Source: Alistipes sp. (lineage in GTDB: Bacteria; Bacteroidota; Bacteroidia; Bacteroidales; Rikenellaceae). From it: a stretch of DNA of 60,073 bases. A model generated the notes under the pieces. The model saw only the letters and a list, made by a program, of their open reading frames with translations. It did no database searches and was not told where the DNA came from. Below are positions 39,827 through 48,513 of this stretch, piece after piece. The position numbers and the translations under genes are program-made. The first letter of the stretch is position 1. Every line of letters starts with the position of its first letter. The stretch lies in contig JAFVVS010000151.1 in the NCBI GenBank assembly GCA_017502025.1, positions 1 through 60,073 of the forward strand, written 5' to 3'.

Positions 39827-41950
39827 TTACTCTGCGTACTCTACACGAATCTTTGTAAAGTAGAATGCACCAGTAGTGTTCTTGTAGATAGCGAAGTAAG
39901 TGTAATCGCCCGAAGTAACCTCGTAAGTCGAAACATACTTGGTCAAAGCACCCTCTACAACCGATGAAGTAGTCATCGACGAAGCAGGAATCATGTTAGC
40001 AGGAACCGAAGTACCTACAACCTGCTCAGTACCGAGTGCGAGGTTGAAGTTAGGAGTGTACTTAGCGTTGTACGACTCAACGATAACCTTGGTGATACGC
40101 TTTGGAGTTGCAGTAACATTACCTACACGACCCTGCTTTGCAGCATCGGTGTTACCCTGCATCTGCAAGCAGTTTGCATTTGCGTAGTCGCCTGCTGGAG
40201 GCAAGCACAACTTACAAGCTGCGAAAACATCCCAAGTCAAGAATGTTGAGTAGCTTGTTACATTCTGCGAGCCGTAACCGTTAGTTGTAATGTCAGGAAT
40301 AGCAGCCTTAACGCTGTCTGTAGTGAACTCGATAGCAGTGCCGCCCTCTGGGATTACAGGAACCTCTGGTGTCTCTGGTGTCTCGCCACCGCCCTGGCCT
40401 GGCTGCTCAGGCTCGGTAGTCGAACCGTTACCCTCAGCAACCTTGAAGTTGCGAATCTCCCAAGTACCAGCGTGGGTCGAAGTTGCAACATACTTGAATG
40501 CAATCTGAACATTCTTGCCTACATACGAAGTCAAATCGATAGTGTTAGCTACGAAGGTGTAGTCGCTGTTCGAACCATATACAGGGATAGTGAGCTGATT
40601 CCAGTTAGTACCCTTATCCTCGCTAATCCACAAAGTGAGCTCATCAGCAGGAGTACCTGCGAACTTGTGGCAGTGCTCGAATGATACCGCAGGAGCAGTT
40701 GTACCAGCAAGAGTAATCTCAGGCGAAATCAACCAGCTCTCGCTTGGAACTGCACCATTCTTGAAAGCCGAAGCCTTCATGCAAGAGTACTGCGAATCGA
40801 AGATCCAAACATAAGTCAAGCCCTCGCCGAGAACAACATTATTAATAGTGAACCAACCCTGCGATGTTGTAAATGGCTCCGAGTAAGGAATAGTTACAGC
40901 GCCCTCTGGTTTCTCAGGAGCCTCAGGCTGCTGAGGAGCCTCAGGTACCAACTCTGTGCCATTTCCACCCTCTACGAGTTTGAAGTCGTCGAAACGACCA
41001 CCACCGTTCGATGCAGGAGCCTCGTAAGTGAAACGAGCGTAGAGAACAGTAGCATCAGCCTTTACCTTGAACTCAGCCTGAACTGCGTACCAACCGTTGC
41101 CACCATTTGGAGCGAATGTACAATCTACTGCATCCCAAGTCTGACCGTCGTAGCCGAGTTCGAGGTGAACGAGCGAGCCATCAACAGTTGCAAAGCCTGG
41201 AGTACCGCCATTGTAAGCGTTCTGGCACGATACATTGTAAGTGAAGATGTAGTTCGAGCCACCTGTAACAGCGATATTCTCGATTACGAAGTGTGCCTGT
41301 GCAGGAACCTTGTTCAAGAATACATAAGGAGCACCTGAAATACCTACTGCGTCAGCGGTTGGCTGATAAGCGTTACCCGAGTGACGAACAGATGCGCTCT
41401 GACCTGCGTAAGTTACATTTGCAGCAGCATCGCCCTCAGGAGTCCAGCCATTAAACTGGTCGATGTATGGCCAAGCTGTGCTACCCGACGAAGTGGTAAT
41501 CTTCTCAACATCCTCACCAACCTTCTCGTAGTAGAGGAAGTTGCTCTGGTTTACACCGCCTGCATTCTGCGAAACCACAACCTCTGCCTTTGCAGTGGTA
41601 GTAGTCGAAGTGCCGAGTGCAGGGATCATAGTCTGCTTCTGAGCATCGAATACAACCTTGAACTCACGAGCCGCAGCAGCAGGAACAGTGATAGTTACGC
41701 TACCATTGCCCTCGCCTGTGAGAGGCTCAACAGTAACATCTGCCTGGTCGCACGAAACGGTCCAGGTAGCATTCGAAGTAACGGCGATTACCTGCTCACC
41801 GCCTTCGAGAGTGGTTGCAAACGAAGACGGATTAACAGCGATCTCGGCCATAGCCTCGTCACCCCCAGTCTTACCTCCATCAGGAGTACAACCCACGCCA
41901 AAGAGCATTGCTGCTCCGGCTACAAACGCAAAAAATCTTCTTGCTTTCAT
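39827..41950 (-). CDS. Large BACON-domain surface lipoprotein with two beta-jelly-roll repeats
   Basis: A 707-residue lipoprotein (lipobox GVGC, Cys21, followed by TPDGGKTGGDE). A BACON domain (about 37-135) has the pattern GEQVIAVTSNATWTVSC. Two cleaved-adhesin/choice-of-anchor-J-like jelly rolls follow (about 190-340 with SNGGGRFDDFKLVEGG; about 360-510 with GTWEIRNFKVAEG), joined by Pro/Glu-rich linkers. A further beta domain lies at the C-terminus. This architecture suggests a surface-exposed binder or adhesin. It is upstream of the two nuclease genes on the same strand, separated by a terminator, so it may be a separate transcript of the same functional locus. Confidence 0.82.
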   Translation of the reverse strand: MKARRFFAFVAGAAMLFGVGCTPDGGKTGGDEAMAEIAVNPSSFATTLEGGEQVIAVTSNATWTVSCDQADVTVEPLTGEGNGSVTITVPAAAAREFKVVFDAQKQTMIPALGTSTTTTAKAEVVVSQNAGGVNQSNFLYYEKVGEDVEKITTSSGSTAWPYIDQFNGWTPEGDAAANVTYAGQSASVRHSGNAYQPTADAVGISGAPYVFLNKVPAQAHFVIENIAVTGGSNYIFTYNVSCQNAYNGGTPGFATVDGSLVHLELGYDGQTWDAVDCTFAPNGGNGWYAVQAEFKVKADATVLYARFTYEAPASNGGGRFDDFKLVEGGNGTELVPEAPQQPEAPEKPEGAVTIPYSEPFTTSQGWFTINNVVLGEGLTYVWIFDSQYSCMKASAFKNGAVPSESWLISPEITLAGTTAPAVSFEHCHKFAGTPADELTLWISEDKGTNWNQLTIPVYGSNSDYTFVANTIDLTSYVGKNVQIAFKYVATSTHAGTWEIRNFKVAEGNGSTTEPEQPGQGGGETPETPEVPVIPEGGTAIEFTTDSVKAAIPDITTNGYGSQNVTSYSTFLTWDVFAACKLCLPPAGDYANANCLQMQGNTDAAKQGRVGNVTATPKRITKVIVESYNAKYTPNFNLALGTEQVVGTSVPANMIPASSMTTSSVVEGALTKYVSTYEVTSGDYTYFAIYKNTTGAFYFTKIRVEYAE

Positions 41951-42125
41951 AATTTTTGGTTTTTTAGTTAAGTTAATAAGTGAATAAAAAAGTTAATATT
42001 GTATATTAAAAATGGTTTTTCGCTTTTAATTTATAATCTACTTCAATTACCGTGCGAATATAGTACAATTTTCGACAACAACCTACTATTTAGGTTATTT
42101 TTTATAAAAAATAAACTAACAGGAG

Positions 42126-42220
42126 AAAGTTGGGAGTTGAGAGTTGGGAGTTCAGAGAACAAAAAAAGTTGGAGCATCACCTGCCCCAACTCTCAATTCT
42201 CAACTCTGAACTCTCAACTC
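42126..42220. repeat. Heptamer arrays around the dnaA terminator
   Basis: The left array (42126-42157) is AGTTGGG/AGTTGAG/AGTTCAG units. The right array (42188-42220) is CAACTCT/CAATTCT/GAACTCT units. Both have a 7-bp period and opposite sense. The right array contains the dnaA stop codon (TGA, 42214-42216). The terminator sits between them. Confidence 0.8.
42158..42192 (-). terminator. dnaA terminator
   Basis: On the minus strand AGTTGG...CCAACT with a GC-containing loop is followed by TTTTTTTG. Confidence 0.75.
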
Positions 42221-43626
42221 AATAGCGCCTTCTCGATCTGCTCCACTTGCTGACGGAACATCTTCTCGGTATCCATCAAGTTCGAAATCGTCTTGCACGA
42301 GTGCAACACAGTTGCGTGGTTACGACCACCAATCGCTGCACCGATATTTGTCAAAGGCTGCTTGGTGTGCTTCTTCGCCAAGTACATCGCCAACTGACGA
42401 GCAATTGCCACCTCACGAGTACGCTCCGACGAGCTCATACGCTCCTTGTCGATATTCATCTGCTCGCAAACGGTCGAGATAATATGCTCGATTGTAATCT
42501 CCTTCTGATACATCGAAACATAGACCTTCAACACCTCTTTTGCGAGGGCGGTAGTGATGCGCTTATTCATAAATGTAGCGTTTGCCACAAGCGAAGAAAT
42601 TGCGCCCTCTATCTCTCTGATATTAGCCGAGATATGCTCTGCCAAGTAAGAAACCACTTCATCTGGAATATCAGCGTTGAGTTGATTGGCTTTTGTGCGA
42701 ATAATCTTAACCTTTGTTTCGTAGTCAGGAATGCGAATTTCTGCCGACAAGCCCCACTTAAAACGGGTAAGAAGTCGCTCCTCGATATCCTTCAACTCCA
42801 CAGGAGGTTTATCCGAGATAAGCACCAACTGCTTGCCCGACATCTGCAAGTGGTTGAAGATATTGAAGAAGGCATTCTGCGTACCTGGCTTGCCCGACAA
42901 CTCCTGAATATCATCCAAAATCAAGACATCGACCGCCTGATAGTAGTGGATAAAGTTCGGAACATCATGATTGAGCGTTGCCGCCTGGAATTGGGCTTGA
43001 AATTTGCTCATCGCAACATACAACACCTGCAACTCGGGGAAACGCTGACGCACCTCATTACCGATTGCGTGAGCCACATGGGTTTTGCCCAAACCCGAAT
43101 CTCCGTAGATGTAGAGCGGGTTGAAAGGGGTGTGACTACCGGGATTTACCGACACAGACATAGCAGCCGAACGCACCAGACGATTACACTCTCCCTCGAT
43201 AAAATTATCAAAAGTGTAATTTTTATTGAGTTGCGGTTCAATTCTTAGGCGATTTATACCCGGAATTACAAAAGGATTTCGTATATTTGAGGTGTCGGTT
43301 TGCTGACTAAACGAATGTTCGGTTATAGTAACATCGCTTTCGCTCGGCACAGCAATAGGATGATTGTTCTTTGGAATAGCATAGTAGAGGCGAGTATTGC
43401 GACCAAACAACTGCGCAATAATCGGTTTTAATACCTGACTATAATTATCCTCAATGGTCTTTGCAAAGTCACGATTAGGCACTTTGATGCGAAGTCGCTC
43501 GCCATCGAACTCCAATGGCTCGATAGGAAGAAACCACTGAGCAAACTCCTCCGCCGAGGTTTTCATCTTCAATTCGGTGAGGCAATTTTGCCAAGCATCA
43601 TTGTATGTCGCAGTAGTTGCAAGCAT
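42214..43626 (-). CDS. dnaA: Chromosomal replication initiator DnaA
   Basis: DnaA binds DnaA boxes at oriC and melts DNA to load DnaB. All four domains are present in 470 residues: the N-terminal domain (WQNCLTELK...), a variable linker, the AAA+ domain with Walker A GDSGLGKTHVAHAIG, Walker B VLILDDIQ and sensor/arginine-finger LLTRFKWGL. Domain IV has the DnaA signature region ARQLAMYLAKKHTKQPLTNIG then GGRNHATVLHSC. It is a single-gene unit with a DnaA box in its promoter region. Confidence 0.98.
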   Translation of the reverse strand: MLATTATYNDAWQNCLTELKMKTSAEEFAQWFLPIEPLEFDGERLRIKVPNRDFAKTIEDNYSQVLKPIIAQLFGRNTRLYYAIPKNNHPIAVPSESDVTITEHSFSQQTDTSNIRNPFVIPGINRLRIEPQLNKNYTFDNFIEGECNRLVRSAAMSVSVNPGSHTPFNPLYIYGDSGLGKTHVAHAIGNEVRQRFPELQVLYVAMSKFQAQFQAATLNHDVPNFIHYYQAVDVLILDDIQELSGKPGTQNAFFNIFNHLQMSGKQLVLISDKPPVELKDIEERLLTRFKWGLSAEIRIPDYETKVKIIRTKANQLNADIPDEVVSYLAEHISANIREIEGAISSLVANATFMNKRITTALAKEVLKVYVSMYQKEITIEHIISTVCEQMNIDKERMSSSERTREVAIARQLAMYLAKKHTKQPLTNIGAAIGGRNHATVLHSCKTISNLMDTEKMFRQQVEQIEKALLS

Positions 43627-43697
43627 AAATCATTGAGTATAAATAGTTTGGGTAAAAATTCACTATCTTGCCGCATAACTGTTGCGGTTTGACATTG

Positions 43698-43724
43698 CAA
43701 AGGTGGAAATAAAATTGTGGAAAA
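43698..43724 (-). promoter_or_regulatory. dnaA promoter region with DnaA box
   Basis: On the minus strand a DnaA-box match TTTTCCACA (43716-43724, fits TTWTNCACA) lies 10 nt upstream of CACCTTTG (43698-43705), a likely -7 element. Only one good box was found in the 279-bp gap, so this looks like autoregulation and not an origin. Confidence 0.5.
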
Positions 43725-43905
43725 AAAAATGTCGCAACTATTGTTTTTTCAATATTATTTATTATGGAGAGGGAAAGTCAATTTTATCAAATGAAATTTA
43801 ACTCGCTGATATACTACATTTACAAATAATTTTCATATATTTGCAGTAATTAAAAAACAAATATTTTTTCGATAACATATAAACAAAACTTATATAACTA
43901 CAATT

Positions 43906-45651
43906 ATGGATAACTTGCAGCAATTAGTTATGTCGAAGGCCGAGAAGTGGCTCGGCGCTGAGTTCGACGAGGCAACACGCCAAGAGGTTAAGAATCTGAT
44001 CGATAACAATCCGAAGGAGCTCATTGAGAGTTTCTACAAGGACTTGGAGTTCGGCACAGGTGGCTTGCGTGGCATTATGGGTGTAGGTACTAACCGAATG
44101 AACAACTACACCGTAGGTTTTGCTACACAGGGCTTGGCTAACTACTTGAAAATCAACTTCCCTAACGAGGAGATTCGTGTTGCTATCGCTCACGACTCAC
44201 GCAACAACTCTCGCACTTTTGCCGAGCATGTTGCCGACATCTTCGCATCAAACGGTTTCAAAGTGTTCCTCTTCGACGAGTTGCGTCCAACTCCGGAGCT
44301 CTCATTCGCAATTCGTGAGTTGAACTGCCAATCGGGTGTTATGGTTACCGCTTCGCACAACCCAAAGGAGTACAACGGTTACAAGGCTTATTGGAGCGAC
44401 GGCTCGCAGGTAACATCTCCGCACGATGTTAATATTATTAAGGAGGTAGAGAAGATTACCGAGGTGTCGCAGGTATTGACAGGCTTGCACGCCGAGAATA
44501 TCACCATCCTCGACGAGGAGTTCGACAAGAAGTACCTCGCAAAGATTAAGGAGTTGCAGCTTTCGCCGGAGAGCGTGGAGCGTTTCCACGATATGAAGAT
44601 TATCTACACCCCACTCCACGGTGCCGGTGTGCGTCTTACCCCTATGTCGTTGAAGAACTTTGGTTTTACAAATGTTATCTCGGTTAAGGAGCAGACCGTT
44701 CTCGACGGCAACTTCCCAACCGTAGAGTCGCCAAATCCTGAGAACCGACCTACTATGAAGATGGCGATTGACCTCGCAGAGAAGGAGCAGGCAGACCTTG
44801 CAATGGCTACCGACCCAGATTCGGACCGTATCGGTTTGGCTTTGCGCAACTCGAAGGGCGAGTATGTTCTCTTGAATGGTAACCAGACTCTCGTGCTTTT
44901 GATGTGCTACCAGCTTACCCGTTGGGCAGAGCTCGGCAAGATCAAGGAGGGCGACTATGTGGTTAAGACTATCGTTAGCTCGATGATGCCTGACGCAGTA
45001 GCCGAGGCTTATGGCGTGAAGTGCTACAACTGCTTGACAGGTTTCAAGTTCATCGCAAAGATTATCCGCGAGAACGAGGGCTTGGCACAGTATATCGGTG
45101 GTGGCGAGGAGTCGTTCGGATACCTCGCAGGCGACTATGTTCGTGACAAGGATGGAGTTTCGGCTTGTTCGTTGGCAGCCGAGGCTGCTGCTTGGTGCCG
45201 TGCTACCAAGGGTGTAACACTCTATGAGTGGTTGCAGGAGCTCTATGTTAAGTTTGGTTTCTATCGTGAGTCGCTCGTGAATGTTGTTCGTGAGGGCAAG
45301 GATGGCGCAGAGCAGATTCAGAATATGATGGTTGAGTTCCGTGCTAACCCTCCACAGTCGCTCGTAGGCTCGAAGGTTGTTGAGATCTACGACTACAAGA
45401 CCTTGGAGTTGAAGAACACCGTAACAGGCGAGGTTCGTCCTATCCCTGGAATCGAGGACAAGAGCAATGTTTTGCAGTGGATTACCGAGGATGGCACAAA
45501 GGTTTCGGTACGCCCATCGGGAACAGAGCCAAAGATTAAGTTCTACTTCGGTGTGAAGGCGGAGTTGCCATCGGTGGCAGAGTACGAGAAGGTAGAGGCT
45601 GAGCTCGATGCAAAGATCGAGGCTATCAAGGCAGAATTGAAGCTCATCTAA
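43906..45651 (+). CDS. Phosphoglucomutase/phosphomannomutase (phospho-sugar mutase)
   Basis: This enzyme interconverts hexose 1- and 6-phosphates through a phosphoserine. In 581 residues (the length of the PgcA group) the active serine is S150 in MVTASHNPKEYNG. The Mg loop is ATDPDSDRIG, the sugar-binding loop GGGEESFGYLAGD, and the phosphate-binding loop RPSGTEPKIKFY. It is cytosolic and feeds UDP-glucose or storage-glycan pathways. The upstream gap is AT-rich with TATATTTG near the end as a -7 candidate. The next gene follows after 19 nt. Confidence 0.93.
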   Translation: MDNLQQLVMSKAEKWLGAEFDEATRQEVKNLIDNNPKELIESFYKDLEFGTGGLRGIMGVGTNRMNNYTVGFATQGLANYLKINFPNEEIRVAIAHDSRNNSRTFAEHVADIFASNGFKVFLFDELRPTPELSFAIRELNCQSGVMVTASHNPKEYNGYKAYWSDGSQVTSPHDVNIIKEVEKITEVSQVLTGLHAENITILDEEFDKKYLAKIKELQLSPESVERFHDMKIIYTPLHGAGVRLTPMSLKNFGFTNVISVKEQTVLDGNFPTVESPNPENRPTMKMAIDLAEKEQADLAMATDPDSDRIGLALRNSKGEYVLLNGNQTLVLLMCYQLTRWAELGKIKEGDYVVKTIVSSMMPDAVAEAYGVKCYNCLTGFKFIAKIIRENEGLAQYIGGGEESFGYLAGDYVRDKDGVSACSLAAEAAAWCRATKGVTLYEWLQELYVKFGFYRESLVNVVREGKDGAEQIQNMMVEFRANPPQSLVGSKVVEIYDYKTLELKNTVTGEVRPIPGIEDKSNVLQWITEDGTKVSVRPSGTEPKIKFYFGVKAELPSVAEYEKVEAELDAKIEAIKAELKLI

Positions 45652-45670
45652 TACATATATATAAGTATAT

Positions 45671-47014
45671 ATGACTACGAAGGAACGCATAGCGAAGGCT
45701 TTGGCTGTCGCAACCGACACCAAAGTCTTCGAGATGGAGAGCAATATTTTGCACCTCGCACCATCTATCTTCAAAGAGCAATTTGGTGATGCAAAGGCTA
45801 TTGTCATCGCCGACAAAAACACTTGGCGAGTAGCCGGCGAGGAGGTTTATAAACACCTTGTCGATGCGGGCATCGAGGTTTCGAAGCATATTATCCAGCA
45901 GGATGAGTTCCACGCCGAGTGGTGCTATGTTATGGAGGTAGAGGAGGCAGCCAAGGAGGCTGGTGCAATTATGGTTTCGGTGGGTTCGGGCGTAATCAAC
46001 GACCTCTGCAAACTCGCTTCACACCACCTCGGTCAGCAGTACCTCACCGTACCTACCGCAGCATCGGTTGACGGTTACTCATCATTCGGTGCATCAATTA
46101 GTTACGAGGGCTTGAAGCAGACATTCGACTGTCCTGCTCCATTGGCTATTTTGGCTGATGTGGATGTTATCGCCAATGCACCAAAGGAGATGACGGCAGC
46201 CGGTTATGCCGACCTCGCAGCTAAGATTCCGTGCGGTGGTGAGTGGATGATTGCCGACATTATGGATGCCGAGCCTATTATCCCCGAGGCTTGGCATGTA
46301 TTGCAAGATGTACTCGACGACCAACTCGCTAACCCTGATGGAGTTGCAGCTTGCGACAAGGATGCTATCGCAGCTTTGTTCGAGGGCTTGACTTTGAGCG
46401 GTTTCGCTATGCAGGCAGCCCGTTCGAGCCGCCCTGCATCGTGCGCAGACCACCTTTTCAGCCACTATCTCGATATGACTCATCACACCTTCAACGGCAA
46501 GTTGCAGTCGCACGGTTTTCAGGTGGCTATCGGAACTCTTACAATGTGTGCATTCTTCGATGCCTTCCTCGAAATGGACTTGCGCAACCTCGACATCGAG
46601 AAGTGCGTAGAGGCTTGGCCGTCGCTCGAAGAGGAGCAGCAGCGTGCGCTCGACATCTTCAAAGATTTCGTATCGCCAGACTTGGGATACAAGCAGATTA
46701 CTATCAAATACAACGACAAAGAGACTGTTCGTCAGCAACTTACAATGTTCAAGAAGCATTGGCCATTGTTGAAGGCGCAGTACCGCAAGCAGGTCTATCC
46801 GTTCGAGAAGATGCAGGAGTGCTTCCGCAAGGTTGGCGCACCGGCAGACCCTGCCGACATCGGCGTAACTCGTCAGCAGTTGAAGGATATGCTTCCGTTC
46901 GTGCAGTTGATGCGTTGGCGTATGAATATGTTCGACTTGGCTCTCCGTGGTGGCTTCTACGAGGAGTTGGTCGAGAAGGTCTTCGGCAAGGGCGGTCGCT
47001 GGGAGATAGCGTAA
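45671..47014 (+). CDS. egsA: sn-Glycerol-1-phosphate dehydrogenase (EgsA/AraM family)
   Basis: A 447-residue member of the iron-containing-alcohol-dehydrogenase-like family that reduces dihydroxyacetone phosphate to sn-glycerol-1-phosphate. The nucleotide-binding VSVGSGVINDLCKLASH and TVPTAASVDGYSSFGAS are characteristic. Metal ligands lie in the Asp of AGYADLAAK and the His residues of SHYLDMTHHTFNGKLQSHG. Glycerol-1-phosphate is the archaeal lipid backbone; in bacteria of this phylum its end use is poorly known. It follows the mutase by 19 nt. Confidence 0.85.
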   Translation: MTTKERIAKALAVATDTKVFEMESNILHLAPSIFKEQFGDAKAIVIADKNTWRVAGEEVYKHLVDAGIEVSKHIIQQDEFHAEWCYVMEVEEAAKEAGAIMVSVGSGVINDLCKLASHHLGQQYLTVPTAASVDGYSSFGASISYEGLKQTFDCPAPLAILADVDVIANAPKEMTAAGYADLAAKIPCGGEWMIADIMDAEPIIPEAWHVLQDVLDDQLANPDGVAACDKDAIAALFEGLTLSGFAMQAARSSRPASCADHLFSHYLDMTHHTFNGKLQSHGFQVAIGTLTMCAFFDAFLEMDLRNLDIEKCVEAWPSLEEEQQRALDIFKDFVSPDLGYKQITIKYNDKETVRQQLTMFKKHWPLLKAQYRKQVYPFEKMQECFRKVGAPADPADIGVTRQQLKDMLPFVQLMRWRMNMFDLALRGGFYEELVEKVFGKGGRWEIA

Positions 47015-47033
47015 CGCTCTACAATGCAATAAT

Positions 47034-47062
47034 AAAGGCTGTCGTTTCGTGCGACAGCCTTT
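47034..47062. terminator. Bidirectional terminator
   Basis: AAAGGCTGTCG-TTTCGTG-CGACAGCCTTTT lies between two convergent genes, with A- and T-runs on the two sides. Confidence 0.9.
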
Positions 47063-47066
47063 TCTG

Positions 47067-47858
47067 TTACAGTTTTGCGAGTATTCGTTTGATTACCGGA
47101 ATTTTCAAAATGGGCAACAATGCGTGTGCCGGCAAGATCCGACAAACGAGGACTACAATCTTTGTAAATAAGCCGGGAATAGCGGTGCGACGACCTCGCT
47201 CCAAGGCTCTAATACCCGACTTTGCCAATCGCTCTGCCGACATCATAACGCCAAAGGTTCTCAGCCACTTACGATGCTTCTCTTCAAGTGAATAGAGAGG
47301 TGTATCGACAGCACCAGGATAGACCGTCGTAACCCTCACGCCGTATGGGCGAAACTCGTACCACAACGACTGCGCAAAGCTTTTAAGGTAGGCCTTTGTT
47401 GCAGCATAGTACGACACAGTGATATATGGTGTCCAAGCGGTCATCGAAGACATTATCAGGATGCGTCCCTCTCCCCTACTGCACATATCCTCGCCAAAGA
47501 GTCTACACAACTTCGAAGGGGTTACGCAATGGAGATTTGTGATAAACTCCGCCATTGAGGGTTTGGTGTGCAGAAACATTCCGAACTGCAAAATTCCCGC
47601 ATTGCTAACGAGGGTCGAAACCTCGTAGTTGCGCTCCTTGCACCACTCGTAAATCTGCTCGGCAGAGTCTGCCTTTGAGAGGTCGGCATACAATGCAACC
47701 GCCTCTACGCCAAAGCGTTGCTTCAACTCGGCAGCAACCTCCTCGTTGCGTTCTTTTTGGTTGCTCACAACGATGATGTTCTCGCCTTTTGCAGCGAATT
47801 GCTCGGCATAGCAGAGCCCTATTCCCGATGATGCACCTGTGATTAAAGTAAATTTCAT
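47067..47858 (-). CDS. Short-chain dehydrogenase/reductase
   Basis: A 263-residue Rossmann oxidoreductase. I place the start at 47858 (MKFTLITGASSGIG); an upstream ATG at 47897 would put the promoter inside the gene. The cofactor loop TGASSGIG, the NAG motif in SNAGILQFG and the catalytic Ser...Tyr-x3-Lys (MSSMTAW...YYAATKAY) are present. A hydrophobic, basic C-terminus (ALLPILKIPVIKRILAKL) suggests membrane association. The substrate is unknown, but the closest style is the DltE/YqjQ-like group. TACTTTTG ends only four bases before the ATG, so the mRNA may be leaderless. Confidence 0.85.
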   Translation of the reverse strand: MKFTLITGASSGIGLCYAEQFAAKGENIIVVSNQKERNEEVAAELKQRFGVEAVALYADLSKADSAEQIYEWCKERNYEVSTLVSNAGILQFGMFLHTKPSMAEFITNLHCVTPSKLCRLFGEDMCSRGEGRILIMSSMTAWTPYITVSYYAATKAYLKSFAQSLWYEFRPYGVRVTTVYPGAVDTPLYSLEEKHRKWLRTFGVMMSAERLAKSGIRALERGRRTAIPGLFTKIVVLVCRILPAHALLPILKIPVIKRILAKL

Positions 47859-47941
47859 AGCGCAAAAGTATCTATTTTTCGGCAATTTTGCTCGCAATTC
47901 GCCAACTTTTTAATACTTTTGCGGTCGAAAAACAAAAAAAT

Positions 47942-48018
47942 AGACGAGAGACGAAAGACGAGAGACGAAAAATAAATTTCCTTTAATTCTCAATTTTCAA
48001 TTCTCAATTCTTAATTTA
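47942..48018. repeat. Heptamer arrays before the DMT-family gene
   Basis: The left block is AGACGAG/AGACGAA units. The right block starts with the head CCTTTAATT (47980-47988) and runs TCTCAAT/TTTCAAT. The period is 7 bp. It ends 15 nt before the next ATG. Confidence 0.85.
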
Positions 48019-48032
48019 AGAACGAAGCGATT

Positions 48033-48401
48033 ATGATTGGAAGAGGACTCTCCGCAGTAGGACTTTTGATATGCTCTAACTTGTTTATGACCTTGGCGTG
48101 GTATGGTCAAGTGATGTTCAAGAGCAAATTCGAGCGCATCGGCTTGGTAGCCGTGATTTTTATCAGTTGGCTGGTGGCATTTTTCGAGTACTGCTTTATG
48201 GTGCCGGCTAACCGCTTGGGCAGTATGGAGTATGGCGGACCATTCTCGATTTGGGAGCTAAAAGTTATTCAGGAGGTTGTGTCGCTTACGGTCTTTGCGA
48301 TTGTGGTTCAACTAATTATGAAAAACGAGGCTCTCCGTTGGAACCACTTTGCCGGCTTTGTCTGCCTCGTTCTGGCGGTATTCTTTATCTTTAAGAAATA
48401 G
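48033..48401 (+). CDS. DMT family protein (DUF486)
   Basis: A 122-residue inner-membrane protein with four hydrophobic helices and the DUF486 pattern: SNLFMTLAWYGQ, FISWLVAFFEYCFMVPANRLG, EVVSLTVFAIV, and a C-terminal FVCLVLAVFFIFKK. The family belongs to the drug/metabolite-transporter clan by fold. Its substrate is unknown. It stands alone between two repeat blocks, the second of which also forms its terminator. Confidence 0.88.
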   Translation: MIGRGLSAVGLLICSNLFMTLAWYGQVMFKSKFERIGLVAVIFISWLVAFFEYCFMVPANRLGSMEYGGPFSIWELKVIQEVVSLTVFAIVVQLIMKNEALRWNHFAGFVCLVLAVFFIFKK

Positions 48402-48427
48402 AGGATATCTACACCTTTGACTTTTAA

Positions 48428-48470
48428 CTGAAAACTGAAAGTTTTCCGCTTTCAGTTTTCAGTTTTCCGT
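48428..48470 (+). terminator. Terminator built from heptamer repeats
   Basis: CTGAAAACTGAAAG (48428-48441) pairs perfectly with CTTTCAGTTTTCAG (48449-48462) around TTTTCCG, followed by TTTTCCGTTTT. The stem arms are AACTGAA heptamer units, so the repeat itself is the terminator. Confidence 0.8.
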
Positions 48471-48513
48471 TTTAATTACTATCTTTGCGCTCAAAAGAAA
48501 ATTATAGTAGAAA

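Noticed and set aside
43627..43905. oriC next to dnaA
   Set aside because: AT-rich, but only one DnaA box was found; not enough for an origin.
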